A DNA stretch of 64,000 nucleotides. Source: Nostocoides sp. HKS02 (GTDB lineage Bacteria; Actinomycetota; Actinomycetes; Actinomycetales; Dermatophilaceae). The translations under genes were made by a program, and so were the position numbers. The notes beneath the pieces were generated by a model that saw nothing but the letters and a program-made list of their open reading frames with translations, had not been told where the DNA came from and made no database searches. Shown here in pieces: positions 34,842 to 46,651 of this stretch. The stretch's first letter is position 1, and each line of letters starts with the position of its first letter. The stretch is from positions 806,001-870,000 of the forward strand of contig NZ_CP046121.1 in assembly GCF_009707485.1 (NCBI RefSeq), written 5' to 3'.

Positions 34842-34871
34842 ACCTTGGTGTGACCGGAAGGTTCTGAACTC

Positions 34872-35951
34872 ATGATTCCGCTGTTGGCCACCGCCACCGC
34901 CACCGCCACAACCACCAGCGCTGTCACCAGCGAGCGGATGGCCGTGCCGACCTGGCTGTGGTTCGCCACAGTCGGCGTCATGGCGGCCCTGCTCCTGTTC
35001 GACGTCGTGGTGATCGCACGCCGCCCGCACGTGCCGTCGACCAAGGAGGTCAGCCTGGCGCTGGTCTTCTACGTCGGCGCCGCCCTGCTCTTCGGACTGG
35101 GGGTGTGGTCGTTCACGCACGACGCGCACGGCGCCACGTTCATGACCCAGTACTACGCCGGGTGGCTCACGGAGTACTCGCTGTCGGTCGACAACCTGTT
35201 CCTCTTCCTGCTGATCATGGCCAGGTTCGGGGTGCCCGAGAAGCTCCAGCAGTCGGCCCTCATGATCGGCATCATCATCGCCATCGTGCTGCGCGGCATC
35301 TTCATCGCGGTCGGCGCGGCCGCCATCAACCAGTTCTCCTGGGTCTTCTACCTCTTCGGTGCCTTCCTCATCTACACGGCGGTCAAGCTCGGCCGCGAGG
35401 GTCAGTCCGACGACGACGAGTACGACGAGAACCGCTTCATGGTCTGGGTCGAGCACCGCTTCCCGGCGACCGACCAGTACGACCGGGCCAAGCTGTTCAC
35501 GCGAGTCGGCGGACGCAGGCTCGCGACGCCGATGTTCATCGTGATCATGGCGCTGGGCACCACCGACCTGCTGTTCGCCCTCGACTCCATCCCGGCGATC
35601 TACGGGCTCACCAAGGAGCCCTACCTGGTGCTCACGGCCAACCTGTTCGCGCTGATGGGCCTGCGGCAGCTCTACTTCCTCATCGGTGGGTTGCTGAGGC
35701 GGCTGGTCTACCTCAGCCTGGGGCTGGCCGTGCTGCTCGCGTTCATCGGCGTCAAGCTCGTGCTCCACGCCCTGCACGAGAACCAGCTGCCGTTCGTCAA
35801 CAACGGCGAGCCGGTGAGCGCCGCCCCCGACATCCCGATCTCCGTGTCGCTCGCGGCCATCGTCGCGATCCTGGGCGTCACGACGCTCGCCAGCCTCTGG
35901 AAGTCGCGCCGCGATGCCCGCGGGGACCAGGCCGAGGTCTCAGCCCCCTGA
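34872..35951 (+). CDS. TerC family integral membrane protein, probable manganese exporter
   Basis: A 359-residue protein with about nine membrane helices. TerC hallmarks are EYSLSVDNLFLFLLIM (about 96-111, acidic metal-site helix) and, in the second half, LGTTDLLFALDSIPAIYGL (about 233-251), the twin D-N/D-S motif of the Alx/TerC family. A charged loop (GREGQSDDDEYDENRF) separates the halves. With the Mn riboswitch directly upstream, Mn2+ export is the likely role, as for Alx and TerC homologues elsewhere. The Thr/Ala-rich N terminus (about 20 residues) is atypical. The last 12 bases overlap the convergent EamA gene. Confidence 0.9.
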   Translation: MIPLLATATATATTTSAVTSERMAVPTWLWFATVGVMAALLLFDVVVIARRPHVPSTKEVSLALVFYVGAALLFGLGVWSFTHDAHGATFMTQYYAGWLTEYSLSVDNLFLFLLIMARFGVPEKLQQSALMIGIIIAIVLRGIFIAVGAAAINQFSWVFYLFGAFLIYTAVKLGREGQSDDDEYDENRFMVWVEHRFPATDQYDRAKLFTRVGGRRLATPMFIVIMALGTTDLLFALDSIPAIYGLTKEPYLVLTANLFALMGLRQLYFLIGGLLRRLVYLSLGLAVLLAFIGVKLVLHALHENQLPFVNNGEPVSAAPDIPISVSLAAIVAILGVTTLASLWKSRRDARGDQAEVSAP

Positions 35952-36813
35952 GGCCGCCGGGTCCTTGCCCTGGCTGGCTCCCATCACCAGCGTGCTCGCC
36001 AGCACCACCAGGGCCATGCCCGCGGTCTGGGTGGCGCTGAGGCGCTGACCGAGGACGAGGAGTCCGGCCAGCGCCGCTGCCGCGGGCTCGAGGCTCAGGA
36101 GCACGCCGAACACGCGCGCGCTGAGGTGACGAAGCGCGGAAAGCTCGAGCGAGTACGGCAACACCGAGGACAACACCGCGATGCCGAGCCCCTTGGCCAC
36201 CGCCTCACCCGACCACGACGGCACGCTCGCGACCCCGAAGGGCAGCACGACGATGAGCGCCACCGTCATGGCCAGCGCCAGCCCGTCGAGGCGGGCGAAC
36301 TCCCGTCCGGCTCGACCGCTCGCCACGATGTATGCCGCCCAGCAGGCGCCCGCGAGCGCGGCCAGTCCCAGCCCCGTCCACTCCAGGTCGGCGACGGGCG
36401 TCTGGAACGCTCGGGAGATGAGGACCACGCCTACGGCCGCGGCGCCGACGGCGGCGAGGTCGCGCGCCCGACGCGACAGTGCAGTGGCGAGCGTGAGCGG
36501 TCCGAGGAACTCCACAGTCACGGCGACGCCGATGGGGGAGCCGGGCCAGGGAGGCGTAGAACGCCAGGTTCATCAGCCCGAGGGTGAGCCCGAACGCCAG
36601 GACCGTCAGCAGGGCGCGGCGGGAGTGCCCGCGAACGGTGGGGCGGGCCACCATCCAGAGGATGGCCGTGGCGAACAGCAGCCGCAGCGTGACCGATCCG
36701 GCGGCCCCGATCTCGGGTACCAGGGTCGCGGCGAGGGCACCCCCGAACTGGACCGAGGCGACTGCGGCGAGGACCATGAGCAGGGGCTGCGCCGGGGCCC
36801 GGTGCTGCCGCAT
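35940..36813 (-). CDS. EamA/DMT-family transporter (RhtA-like), apparent 1-base frameshift
   Basis: A ten-helix drug/metabolite transporter of 290 residues after one correction. The N-terminal half (ATG at 36813) runs to NLAFYASLARLP. The C-terminal half (IGVAVTVEFLGPLTLA onward) is in another frame. Removing one G from the five-G run at 36534-36538 joins them. VEFLGPLTLA and the repeated EamA helices (LFATAILWMV; LSLEPAAAALAGLLVLGQ) match RhtA/YedA-type exporters of amino acids. The substrate is unknown. TAGAGT six bases before the ATG suggests leaderless transcription. It converges on terC. Confidence 0.8.
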
Positions 36814-36830
36814 GGCCCGACTCTAGTGAG

Positions 36831-36913
36831 GTCCCTGCGCCGTCCTGCGCCGTCCTGCTCCGGCTGCCCACGATCTGCGCACGATCTGCGCACGATCTGC
36901 GCACGATCTGCGC
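36831..36913. repeat. Two adjacent minisatellites (10-bp x3 and 11-bp x4)
   Basis: Units of the type CGTCCTGCGC occur three times at 36831-36860, then four exact copies of ACGATCTGCGC at 36870-36913. They lie upstream of the EamA gene (minus) and the histidine kinase gene (plus), in their shared 289-base gap. Such short arrays vary in copy number by slippage and could tune a promoter. Confidence 0.7.
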
Positions 36914-36927
36914 GGGAACCCGCGCAG
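36908..36927. other. Perfect 9-bp hairpin with AA loop in the EamA/kinase intergenic gap
   Basis: CTGCGCGGG (36908-36916) pairs with CCCGCGCAG (36919-36927). The left arm overlaps the last unit of the ACGATCTGCGC array. It lies in a divergent promoter region, so it could be an operator rather than a terminator. A TTGACT at about 36994 further downstream may be a -35 for the kinase gene, but no matching -10 was seen. Confidence 0.45.
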
Positions 36928-37102
36928 GCCACCCGACGTACCCGGTGGCTTCAGCAGGCAAAGTGCCTGATCAGCGACCTCGCCTAGTCCCTATTGACTA
37001 TTGCTGCCCCGCTTTTTGGCGTCCTACGTTTGACGGGTCGCGGAACCACCGGGTGTCTCACAGGGGGTGTTGGCAGCCGGCCGCGGGGTGTGAGGGACTG
37101 AC

Positions 37103-37735
37103 ATGGCTGGAGTACTCGAGGAGTACCAGCGACCTGTCGCTGGGCAAGAAATCGACACGATTCGCGCGCTGCTGCACGACCTCAGGCAGCCGCTGGCCGC
37201 CATCCTGCTGCTCGCGGGGACCGAGGCCGGCGACATCGCCCGAAAGATGGAGGGGATCTCCGGGCAGGCGCGCTGGTTGGCTGATCTCGTCGACGAGGTG
37301 CTCAGTGGCGCCGCCGGGGACGACGTGGAGCGGACAGACGTCACCAGTCTGGTGGATGCTGCGGTGGCTCGTGCTCGGGCCACCGCCGAGTGTCCGATCG
37401 TGGTGAGCCTCCACGACACACCGGAGGTGTGGGCCCGACCGGTCGCCCTGAGCCGTGCGCTGGCGTGCGTGCTCGACAACGCGGTCCGCGCTGCAGGGGC
37501 AGCCGGCCAGGTGGCGGTCGGCGTCCACACCGACGGTGACGGGGTGCACCTGACCGTCTCGGACAACGGGCCCGGCCTCGGTCACGTCGCCGGGCGCACG
37601 TCGCTCGGCCTGACGACCACCCGGGCCATGGTCGCCGCCTGCCAGGGGTCCTTCCACCTGCGTGCCGGCAGCGACGGTGGTGCGGTCGCAGACATCTGTC
37701 TCGCCGAGGCAGTGCTGCGGTCGGTGGCGTCATGA
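37103..37735 (+). CDS. Sensorless soluble histidine kinase
   Basis: A 210-residue minimal kinase. A HisKA-like dimerisation helix carries the phosphorylatable His in IRALLHDLRQPLAAILLLAG (about 20-39), followed directly by an HATPase domain (N-box ACVLDNAVRAAG about 123-134; G1 box SDNGPGLGH about 153-161; GLTTTRAM for G2). It has no sensor or membrane segment, so input must come from protein contact or from the approximately 17-residue N terminus. Its stop overlaps the start of the response regulator at 37732 (ATGA), making a two-component operon. Confidence 0.85.
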   Translation: MAGVLEEYQRPVAGQEIDTIRALLHDLRQPLAAILLLAGTEAGDIARKMEGISGQARWLADLVDEVLSGAAGDDVERTDVTSLVDAAVARARATAECPIVVSLHDTPEVWARPVALSRALACVLDNAVRAAGAAGQVAVGVHTDGDGVHLTVSDNGPGLGHVAGRTSLGLTTTRAMVAACQGSFHLRAGSDGGAVADICLAEAVLRSVAS

Positions 37736-38385
37736 GAATCGTGGTGTGTGACGACCACCTCCTGTTGCTGGAAGCGCTGGGACTCGCGCTCGGGGCCACC
37801 GGCCACGACGTCGTCGCCCTCGCCGGCAACCCGGAGGACGCGATCACGGCGGTGGCTGAACACCACCCGGATGTGTGCCTCCTCGACGTGAACTTTCCCG
37901 ACGGAACCTCGGTCAACGCCATCCAGCGGGTACGGGCGGCATCCCCCGAGACCAAGGTCGTCATGCTCTCGGCCGAGTCCGACCACGCGATCGTCGGAAG
38001 GGCCATCGCCGAGGGGGCTTCGGGATACGTCGGCAAGGAGAAGCCGATCACCGAGATCGTCGAGATGCTCGACCGTGCGGTGCGCGGCCAGCTCGCGGTG
38101 GAGCCCTCGCTCCTGCAGCGCGCGCTGCGTCCCCACAAGGCAGCCGACGACCCGCTCTGGGCACTGCAGTTCCTCACCGACCGCGAGTGGCAGGTCATGC
38201 GGTGCATCATGGACGGCCAGACCACCGAAGAGATGGCGGACTCGCTCGGCGTGCAACGCAGCACCGCCCGCACCCACGTCCAGAACCTCCTGACCAAGCT
38301 GGGGGTGCACTCGCGGCTCCAGGCCGCGGCGCTGATGTCGGCGCACGGTTCGACCGAGTCCTGGCCCGTGCACCTTCGCCAGTAG
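37732..38385 (+). CDS. NarL/FixJ-family response regulator
   Basis: A 217-residue regulator: receiver domain about 1-120 (VVCDDHLLLLEAL; phosphoacceptor Asp in CLLDVNFPDGT; Lys in GYVGKEKPI) and a LuxR-type HTH about 145-205 (LTDREWQVMRCIMDGQTTEE, recognition helix STARTHVQNLLTKLGV). It overlaps the kinase gene by four bases and is its evident partner. The REC follows the family in carrying Asp-Asp-His at the acidic pocket. Confidence 0.9.
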   Translation: MRIVVCDDHLLLLEALGLALGATGHDVVALAGNPEDAITAVAEHHPDVCLLDVNFPDGTSVNAIQRVRAASPETKVVMLSAESDHAIVGRAIAEGASGYVGKEKPITEIVEMLDRAVRGQLAVEPSLLQRALRPHKAADDPLWALQFLTDREWQVMRCIMDGQTTEEMADSLGVQRSTARTHVQNLLTKLGVHSRLQAAALMSAHGSTESWPVHLRQ

Positions 38386-38527
38386 CGGGAGACCGCTGCG
38401 CTGGCTGCGTGGGTCGGCGGCGTCGTGTGTGGCCCGAACGTCCAGGGCCAGACTCACCCGAATGGTGGAGCACGCGCTCCCACGTGGGCCGGGTCCGTCG
38501 AATCCCGTCGGGCCCCAACCTGAACCC

Positions 38528-39202
38528 ATGGCAGCAACGGTGCGGGTCCTGATCGTTGACGATCACGAGGTCTTCGCTGACGCGCTGACGGTGTGCCTGG
38601 GGGACTACCCAGACCTGGAGGTGGTCGGCGTCGCGACGACGGCCTCGAGGTGCCTGGCGCTCGTCGCCGCGGTCGACCTCGACATCGTGGTGCTGGACCT
38701 GGCCCTGGCCGGCGAGGACGGGCTGACGGTGGCTCGCGAGGTGCTGGCCCTGCGCCCCTACGCGGGCATTGTCGTCGCGACGGGCATCGAGCCGGACGGA
38801 CAGGTCGTCGATGCCGTCCAGCTCGGCGTACGGGGCTGGGTGCCGAAGACGGCCTCGGCGGAGACGCTGGTCGACGCGATCCGCGGGGTGAGCCGAGGGG
38901 AGACGAGGATCCCTGCCCAGCTGTTGGCCAATGCCCTCATGTCGATGTCGCGGGACCGTCCGGAGCTGCTGGCGGGGTCCGTCGGGATGAGCGAGCTCAC
39001 CGGTCGCGAGCTGGAGGTCCTGGGGTGTCTCGTCGAGGGGATGAGCCGCACGGAGATCGGCGACCTGCTCCACGTGTCGCCCAACACCGTCCGGACGCAC
39101 GTGCAGAGCATCCTGCACAAGCTCCAGGTGCACAGCGCCCTGGCCGCGGTGTCGATCGCGCGGCGCGCCGGCGTCAACGGCGTGGGGGTGCCGGCCGGCT
39201 AG
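38528..39202 (+). CDS. NarL/FixJ-family response regulator, second
   Basis: A 224-residue regulator: receiver domain about 5-125 (VLIVDDHEVFADAL; Asp in IVVLDLALAGEDG; Lys in GWVPKTAS) and LuxR-type HTH about 155-215 (MSELTGRELEVLGCLVEGMS; SPNTVRTHVQSILHKLQVHS). The ATG at 38528 was chosen because the receiver begins at once; a longer frame from 38429 is Arg/Pro-rich. No ribosome site is obvious. It follows the kinase-regulator pair after 142 bases and may be a second output of the same kinase. Its stop codon overlaps the convergent DinB-fold gene (CTAG). Confidence 0.88.
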   Translation: MAATVRVLIVDDHEVFADALTVCLGDYPDLEVVGVATTASRCLALVAAVDLDIVVLDLALAGEDGLTVAREVLALRPYAGIVVATGIEPDGQVVDAVQLGVRGWVPKTASAETLVDAIRGVSRGETRIPAQLLANALMSMSRDRPELLAGSVGMSELTGRELEVLGCLVEGMSRTEIGDLLHVSPNTVRTHVQSILHKLQVHSALAAVSIARRAGVNGVGVPAG

Positions 39203-39931
39203 GCCCCGCGGGGAAGCTCCGGCAGGGACCCGTCGGCGCTGACCCCCGCGGGGGATGCGCCGGGCCAGCCACAGCAGGATGCCGGCGAGGCTCCCCGTGA
39301 CCCGGACGGCCGGCTCGCCGACGACCCAGCTGTCGCCCTGGTCGGCGCGGAGCTCGAGACCGGGGGCCGCCGGGTCACGGCGCAGGCGCTCCACGGTGTC
39401 GTCGACGTAGCGCCGGAGCAGGTCGTCGTCCAGGTCGGCGAAGCTGAAGCCGGCGTCGAGGTCGACGTGGTGGAACACCACCTCGCGCAGCCGCAGGAAC
39501 GGCAGTGCCGCCGGGCCGACCTGCAGTCCGCCCCGCAGCTCGACCTCGTCGACCGCCAGCGGGCCACGCAGGGCATCGAGCTTGGGCGCGAGGGCCTGCG
39601 CCGTGGACGTGAGGTCATCGAGGAGCGCGGCCGGAGCGCGCGAGGCGCCGGCCTCGATGTCGGCGTCGCGGACCCGGGTGCCTCCGGGGTACATCGGCTG
39701 CGGCTCGCCGCTGACGGCCCAGTCGGCGAGCCGGCCGATGGCCTCGGCGTTGCGGGCGAGGTGGGTGAGCACGTGACCCCGGCTCCACCCCTCGCAGAGC
39801 GAGGGCGAGGTGGTGTCCTCGAGGGCGGCGCAGGTCAGCAGCAGCCGCTGGGTGTGGTCCGTAACCCGGGCCAGATCGCGGGCAAGGTCGCGGGCCGGGT
39901 CGCCGGCGAGGTCGTCGTCCATGCCGATCAC
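39199..39931 (-). CDS. DinB/maleylpyruvate-isomerase-fold protein (TIGR03083-like), apparent 1-base frameshift
   Basis: A 243-residue protein after one correction. Its N-terminal four-helix bundle contains the mycothiol-dependent-enzyme hallmarks ALEDTTSPSLCEGWSRGHVL and HLARNAEAIGRLADW (metal-binding His) and LREVVFHHVDLDAGF. The C-terminal region follows. Removing one G from the run at 39250-39254 restores the ending RRIPAGVSADGSLPELPRGA. Family members are mycothiol-dependent isomerases or transferases. The GTG at 39931 overlaps the GH15 gene stop (GTGA), so it is translated as the second gene of that operon. An ATG at 39922 is also possible. Confidence 0.8.
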
Positions 39932-41741
39932 GGTAGCTGCCCACCCGCCTGCGCGGAGCCCTTGGCCTCTGCCTCGGCGAGCGCGTGGGCGGCCCCGATG
40001 AAGGTGAGGTGCGAGAACGCCTGGGGGAAGTTCCCCACCATGCGCTGGTGTTCGGGGTCGTACTCCTCGGAGATGAGGCCGACGTCGTTGAACAGGCCGA
40101 CGAGCCGGTCCATGAGCTCACGGGCCTTGGCGACCTGGCCGCACACGGCATACGCGCTGACGAGCCACCACGAGCAGGCGAGGAAGGGGTGCTCGTCGCC
40201 GGAGAGGCCGTCGACCCCGCTCTGGGTCCGGTAGCGCAGCAGGAAGCCCCCGCGCATGAGGTCCTGCTCGACGGCCGCGAGGGTCCCGAGCACCCGCGGG
40301 TCGTCCGGGGGCAGGAAGCCGACGAGGGGGATGAGCAGGAGCGAGGCGTCGACCTCCTTGGTGTCGTAGTGCTGGGTGAACGTCGACCGCTCGGCATCGA
40401 AGCCCTTGCTGAGGATCTCGGCGCGCACCTGGTCACGCAGCTCACGCCACTGCTCGACCGGCCCCGGGAGCCCCCAGTCCTCGACCCCCGCACGGCCCGG
40501 TCGAAGGCCGCCCACACCATCACCCGCGAGTGGGTGAAGTGTCGCAACGGGCCGCGGATCTCCCACAGGCCGTTGTCGGGCTCCTGCCACCGCTTCGCGA
40601 GGTCCTGGACCAGCGTGCGCTGCATCGACCAGGCCTCTCGGGACATCTCGAGGCCACGTCGACGCGCCTCGTCCAGGGCGATCATCACCTCGCCGAGGAC
40701 GTCGGACTGCCGTTGGTCCACGGCGCCGTTGCCCACGCGCACCGGGGCGGAGCCGGCATACCCGGGCAGGTGGTCGAGGGTGCGTTCGGGCAGTCGCCTC
40801 GACCCGTTGATCGTGTACATGATCTGGAGGTCCTCGGGGTCGCCGGCGACGGCCCGCAGCAGCCAGTTGCGCCAGAGCCGGGCCTCGTCGACGAAGCCCG
40901 AGGCCAGCAGGGCCTCGAGCGTCAGGGAGGCGTCCCGCAGCCAGCAGTACCGGTAGTCCCAGTTGCGCTCGCCGCCGAAGTCCTCCGGCAGGCTGGTGGT
41001 CGGAGCGGCCACGATGCCGCCGAACCGCGAGTGCGTGAGTCCGCGCAGGGTGAGCAGGGAGCGCAGCACCAGCTCGCGATGCGGACCCTGGTAGGCGCAG
41101 CGCGAGGCCCAGTCGTCGGACAGCCGGATCGTCTCGGCGATCCGGCTGTCGATGTCCAGGGGCGGCGGCACCGGGTCGTATGAGGGAAACCACGTCGTCG
41201 AGAACGTCTGCGTGTCGCCGGCCCGCACCTCGAACTCGTCCACGTGGCGGCCACCTTGGGCCCGGGGGAGGCGGGTGCCGCGCAGGATGAGCATGTCCGG
41301 CCCGGCGACCGCGGTGATGACGTCACTGTCGAGCCGGTGGCCGACGCTGTGCGAGACCCACGGGCGCACCTTGCCGTAGTCGAACCGGACCACCCACTCG
41401 TGGCGCATCAGCACCGTGCCGCTCACCCCCTCGACGCTGCGGACGATGTCGGCCCGGCCGTCGCCGATCGGCATGAGGTCGAGCACCTTGACGACGCCGG
41501 TGTCGGTCTCGTGGGTCGTCTCGAGGACCAGAGAGTTCTCCACGTACCGTCGCGTGCTCCTCGCCGGTCCTGCGGGCCCCAGCAGCCATCGGCCGTGGTC
41601 CGGGGTGCCCAGCAGCCCGGCGAAGCACGCGGGGGAGTCGAACCGCGGCAGGCACAGCCAGTCGATCGAGCCCGCCCGGCTCACCAAGGCGGCGGTCTCG
41701 GTATCGCCGATGAACGCATACTCCTCGATGGGGATCGTCAT
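39928..41741 (-). CDS. Glycoside hydrolase family 15 protein (trehalase/glucoamylase-like), apparent 1-base frameshift
   Basis: A 604-residue GH15 protein after one correction. The N-terminal beta-sandwich domain opens [20 protein letters not shown], then [20 protein letters not shown]. The (alpha/alpha)6 catalytic barrel follows, with [19 protein letters not shown] (general-acid region) and, near the end, [20 protein letters not shown]. The frame breaks in the C-run at 40485-40489, where a sixth C restores [13 protein letters not shown]. Actinobacterial members of this type are cytosolic trehalases (mycobacterial trehalase) or glucan hydrolases. There is no signal peptide. TACGCT six bases before the ATG suggests leaderless transcription. 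Confidence 0.85.
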
Positions 41742-41812
41742 GGCGCGAGCGTATGCCGCGGCCCCGAGAGCCGCGCGTCACCCGTGCGGACGCCGGTGTC
41801 GGTGCGCCCACC

Positions 41813-41818
41813 TACGAT
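41813..41818 (+). promoter_or_regulatory. Leaderless-type -10 element of uvrA
   Basis: TACGAT seven bases upstream of the GTG at 41826; no ribosome site lies between. The divergent GH15 gene has a similar element (TACGCT) on the other strand at 41748-41753. Confidence 0.5.
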
Positions 41819-41825
41819 GGAGCGC

Positions 41826-44958
<3,133 letters not shown>

Positions 44959-44960
<2 letters not shown>

Positions 44961-45004
44961 CGACGAACCACCCGTGACGCGCGCGTCACGGGTGGTTCGT
45001 CGTC
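44959..45004. terminator. Bidirectional terminator between uvrA and livF, perfect 22-bp stem
   Basis: Bases 44959-44980 pair perfectly with 44983-45004 (ends GACGACGAACC/GGTTCGTCGTC, centre GACGC/GCGTC). It directly follows the uvrA stop on the plus strand and lies 47 bases beyond the livF stop on the minus strand, so it serves both convergent units. Confidence 0.85.
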
Positions 45005-45050
45005 CAGCTGAGCTCCGGATGCCGGCGAGCGGCATCCACGTGGTCGCGCC

Positions 45051-45776
45051 CTAGACGTCGCCGCCGAGGTAGGACGCCTTGACTGCGGGGTCGTTGGCGA
45101 GCTCCTCGCCGGTGCCCTCGCGGACGATCTCGCCGGTCTCGAGGATGTACGCGCGGTTGGCGCGCTTGAGCGCCTGAGCGGCATTCTGCTCGACCAGAAG
45201 CACGGTGGTGCCTTGGGTGTTGATCTCGGTGATGATGTCGAAGATCTGCTGGATCAGCTTCGGCGCGAGCCCCATGGACGGCTCGTCGAGCAGCAGCAGC
45301 GTCGGCGCGGCCATCAGTGCCCGACCGATGGCGAGCATCTGCTGCTCGCCACCTGACATCGTGCCGGCCACCTGGCTGCGACGCTCGGCCAGGCGCGGAA
45401 AGAGCCCGAACACGCGGTCGCGGTCCTGGTTGACCTTGGGGGTCTTGCGGTCCTTGCGCGCGTACGCCCCCATGTCGAGGTTCTCGAGGACGGTCATGCC
45501 CACGAAGCACCCGCGGCCCTCGGGGGACTGGGCGATGCCGAGGACGGGTCGCTCGTGGGCCGGCATCGACGTGATGTCCTGGCCCTGGAACCGGACCGTG
45601 CCCTGGCGTACCGGACGCAGGCCTGACACCGTCTTCATGGTGGTCGTCTTGCCCGCGCCGTTGGCGCCGATCAGCGTGACGATCTCGCCCTCGTTCACGG
45701 TGAACGAGACGTTGCGAATCGCCTCGATGCGTCCGTAGTTGACGCAGAGGTCCTCGACCTCAAGAAGCATCTTCAT
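45051..45776 (-). CDS. livF: Branched-chain amino acid ABC transporter ATP-binding protein LivF
   Basis: A 241-residue ABC ATPase: Walker A GANGAGKTTTMKT (about 37-49), Q-loop QSPEGRG, signature MSGGEQQMLAIGRAL (about 140-154), Walker B LLLLDEPSMGLAP and switch His replaced by Gln in LLVEQN, as usual in LivF. It drives uptake of Leu/Ile/Val-type amino acids with LivG. The start ATG at 45776 lies inside the end of the corrected livG gene (17-base overlap). It is the last gene of the livJHMGF cluster. Confidence 0.95.
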   Translation of the reverse strand: MKMLLEVEDLCVNYGRIEAIRNVSFTVNEGEIVTLIGANGAGKTTTMKTVSGLRPVRQGTVRFQGQDITSMPAHERPVLGIAQSPEGRGCFVGMTVLENLDMGAYARKDRKTPKVNQDRDRVFGLFPRLAERRSQVAGTMSGGEQQMLAIGRALMAAPTLLLLDEPSMGLAPKLIQQIFDIITEINTQGTTVLLVEQNAAQALKRANRAYILETGEIVREGTGEELANDPAVKASYLGGDV

Positions 45777-46651
45777 CAACTCCCAGATATGCGGCGATGA
45801 CCGCAGGGTTGTCCCTGGATCTCGGCGGGCAGGCCCTCGGCGATCTTCTTGCCGAACTCGAGCACGACGATCCGGTCGGTCACGCCCATGACGAGCTTCA
45901 TGTCGTGCTCGATGAGCAGCACGGTGTAGCCCTGGTCGCGGATGCTCTGGATCAGCTCCATGAGCCGGGCCTTCTCCGCCGGGTTGAAGCCGGCGGCGGG
46001 CTCGTCGAGGCAGAGCAGCTTGGGGTTCGTCGCCAGCGCGCGCGCGATCTCCAGTCGGCGCTGGTCGCCGTAGGGAAGGTTGCGCGCGAGCTCGTCGGCG
46101 CGCTTCTCCAGCCCCATGAACTTGAGCAGCTCCCAAGCCCGGTTCATGCCCTCGGCCTCTTCGGCCTTGTGCTTGGGCAGTCGCAGCAGCGCCGAACCCA
46201 TCCCGGTGGAGTGGTGGGCATCGGCCCCGACGAGGACGTTCTCCAGAGCCGTCATGTTGTGGAACAGCCGGATGTTCTGGAAGGTGCGGGCGATACCGAG
46301 CTTGGTGATCTGGAACTTGTGCCGCTTGCCGAGCGGCTCGCCCATGAAGCGCACCCCGCCCGAGGTCGGCTGGTAGACGCCGGTCATGACGTTGAAGCAG
46401 GTGGTCTTGCCTGCGCCGTTGGGTCCGATGAGACCGAGGATCTCGCCGGTGTTGATGTGGAACGAGACACCGTCGAGGGCCGTGACACCACCGAAGCGCA
46501 GGGTCACGTCGTCGACCTCGAGCATCTTGCCCCGGGGCAGGTCGGCGACCTCCTCGACGGAGATGTCCACGGACGTGTCAGGCACCGACGCGTCGGCTTC
46601 AGGACGCAGGGCGGAAGCCTCGGGCGTGACGTCGGGGCTGGTGTCAGGCAT
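45760..46651 (-). CDS. livG: Branched-chain amino acid ABC transporter ATP-binding protein LivG, apparent 1-base frameshift at the 3' end
   Basis: A 296-residue ABC ATPase after correction. Its N-terminal 42 residues are acidic (Asp/Glu/Ser/Pro-rich) and extra to the family. Then MLEVDDVTLRFGG, Walker A GPNGAGKTTCFNV, signature NLPYGDQRRLEIARAL (LivG variant), Walker B LLCLDEPAAGFNP and switch His LIEHDM. The uncorrected frame ends EIQGQPCGHRRISGS. Removing one C from the CCC at 45813-45815 gives DNPAVIAAYLGVDEDAS, the expected family ending. It overlaps livM by eight bases and livF by 17. Confidence 0.9.

Noticed and set aside
36870..36913. CRISPR-like repeats
   Set aside because: The unit is 11 bp, head-to-tail without spacers, and there are no cas genes.
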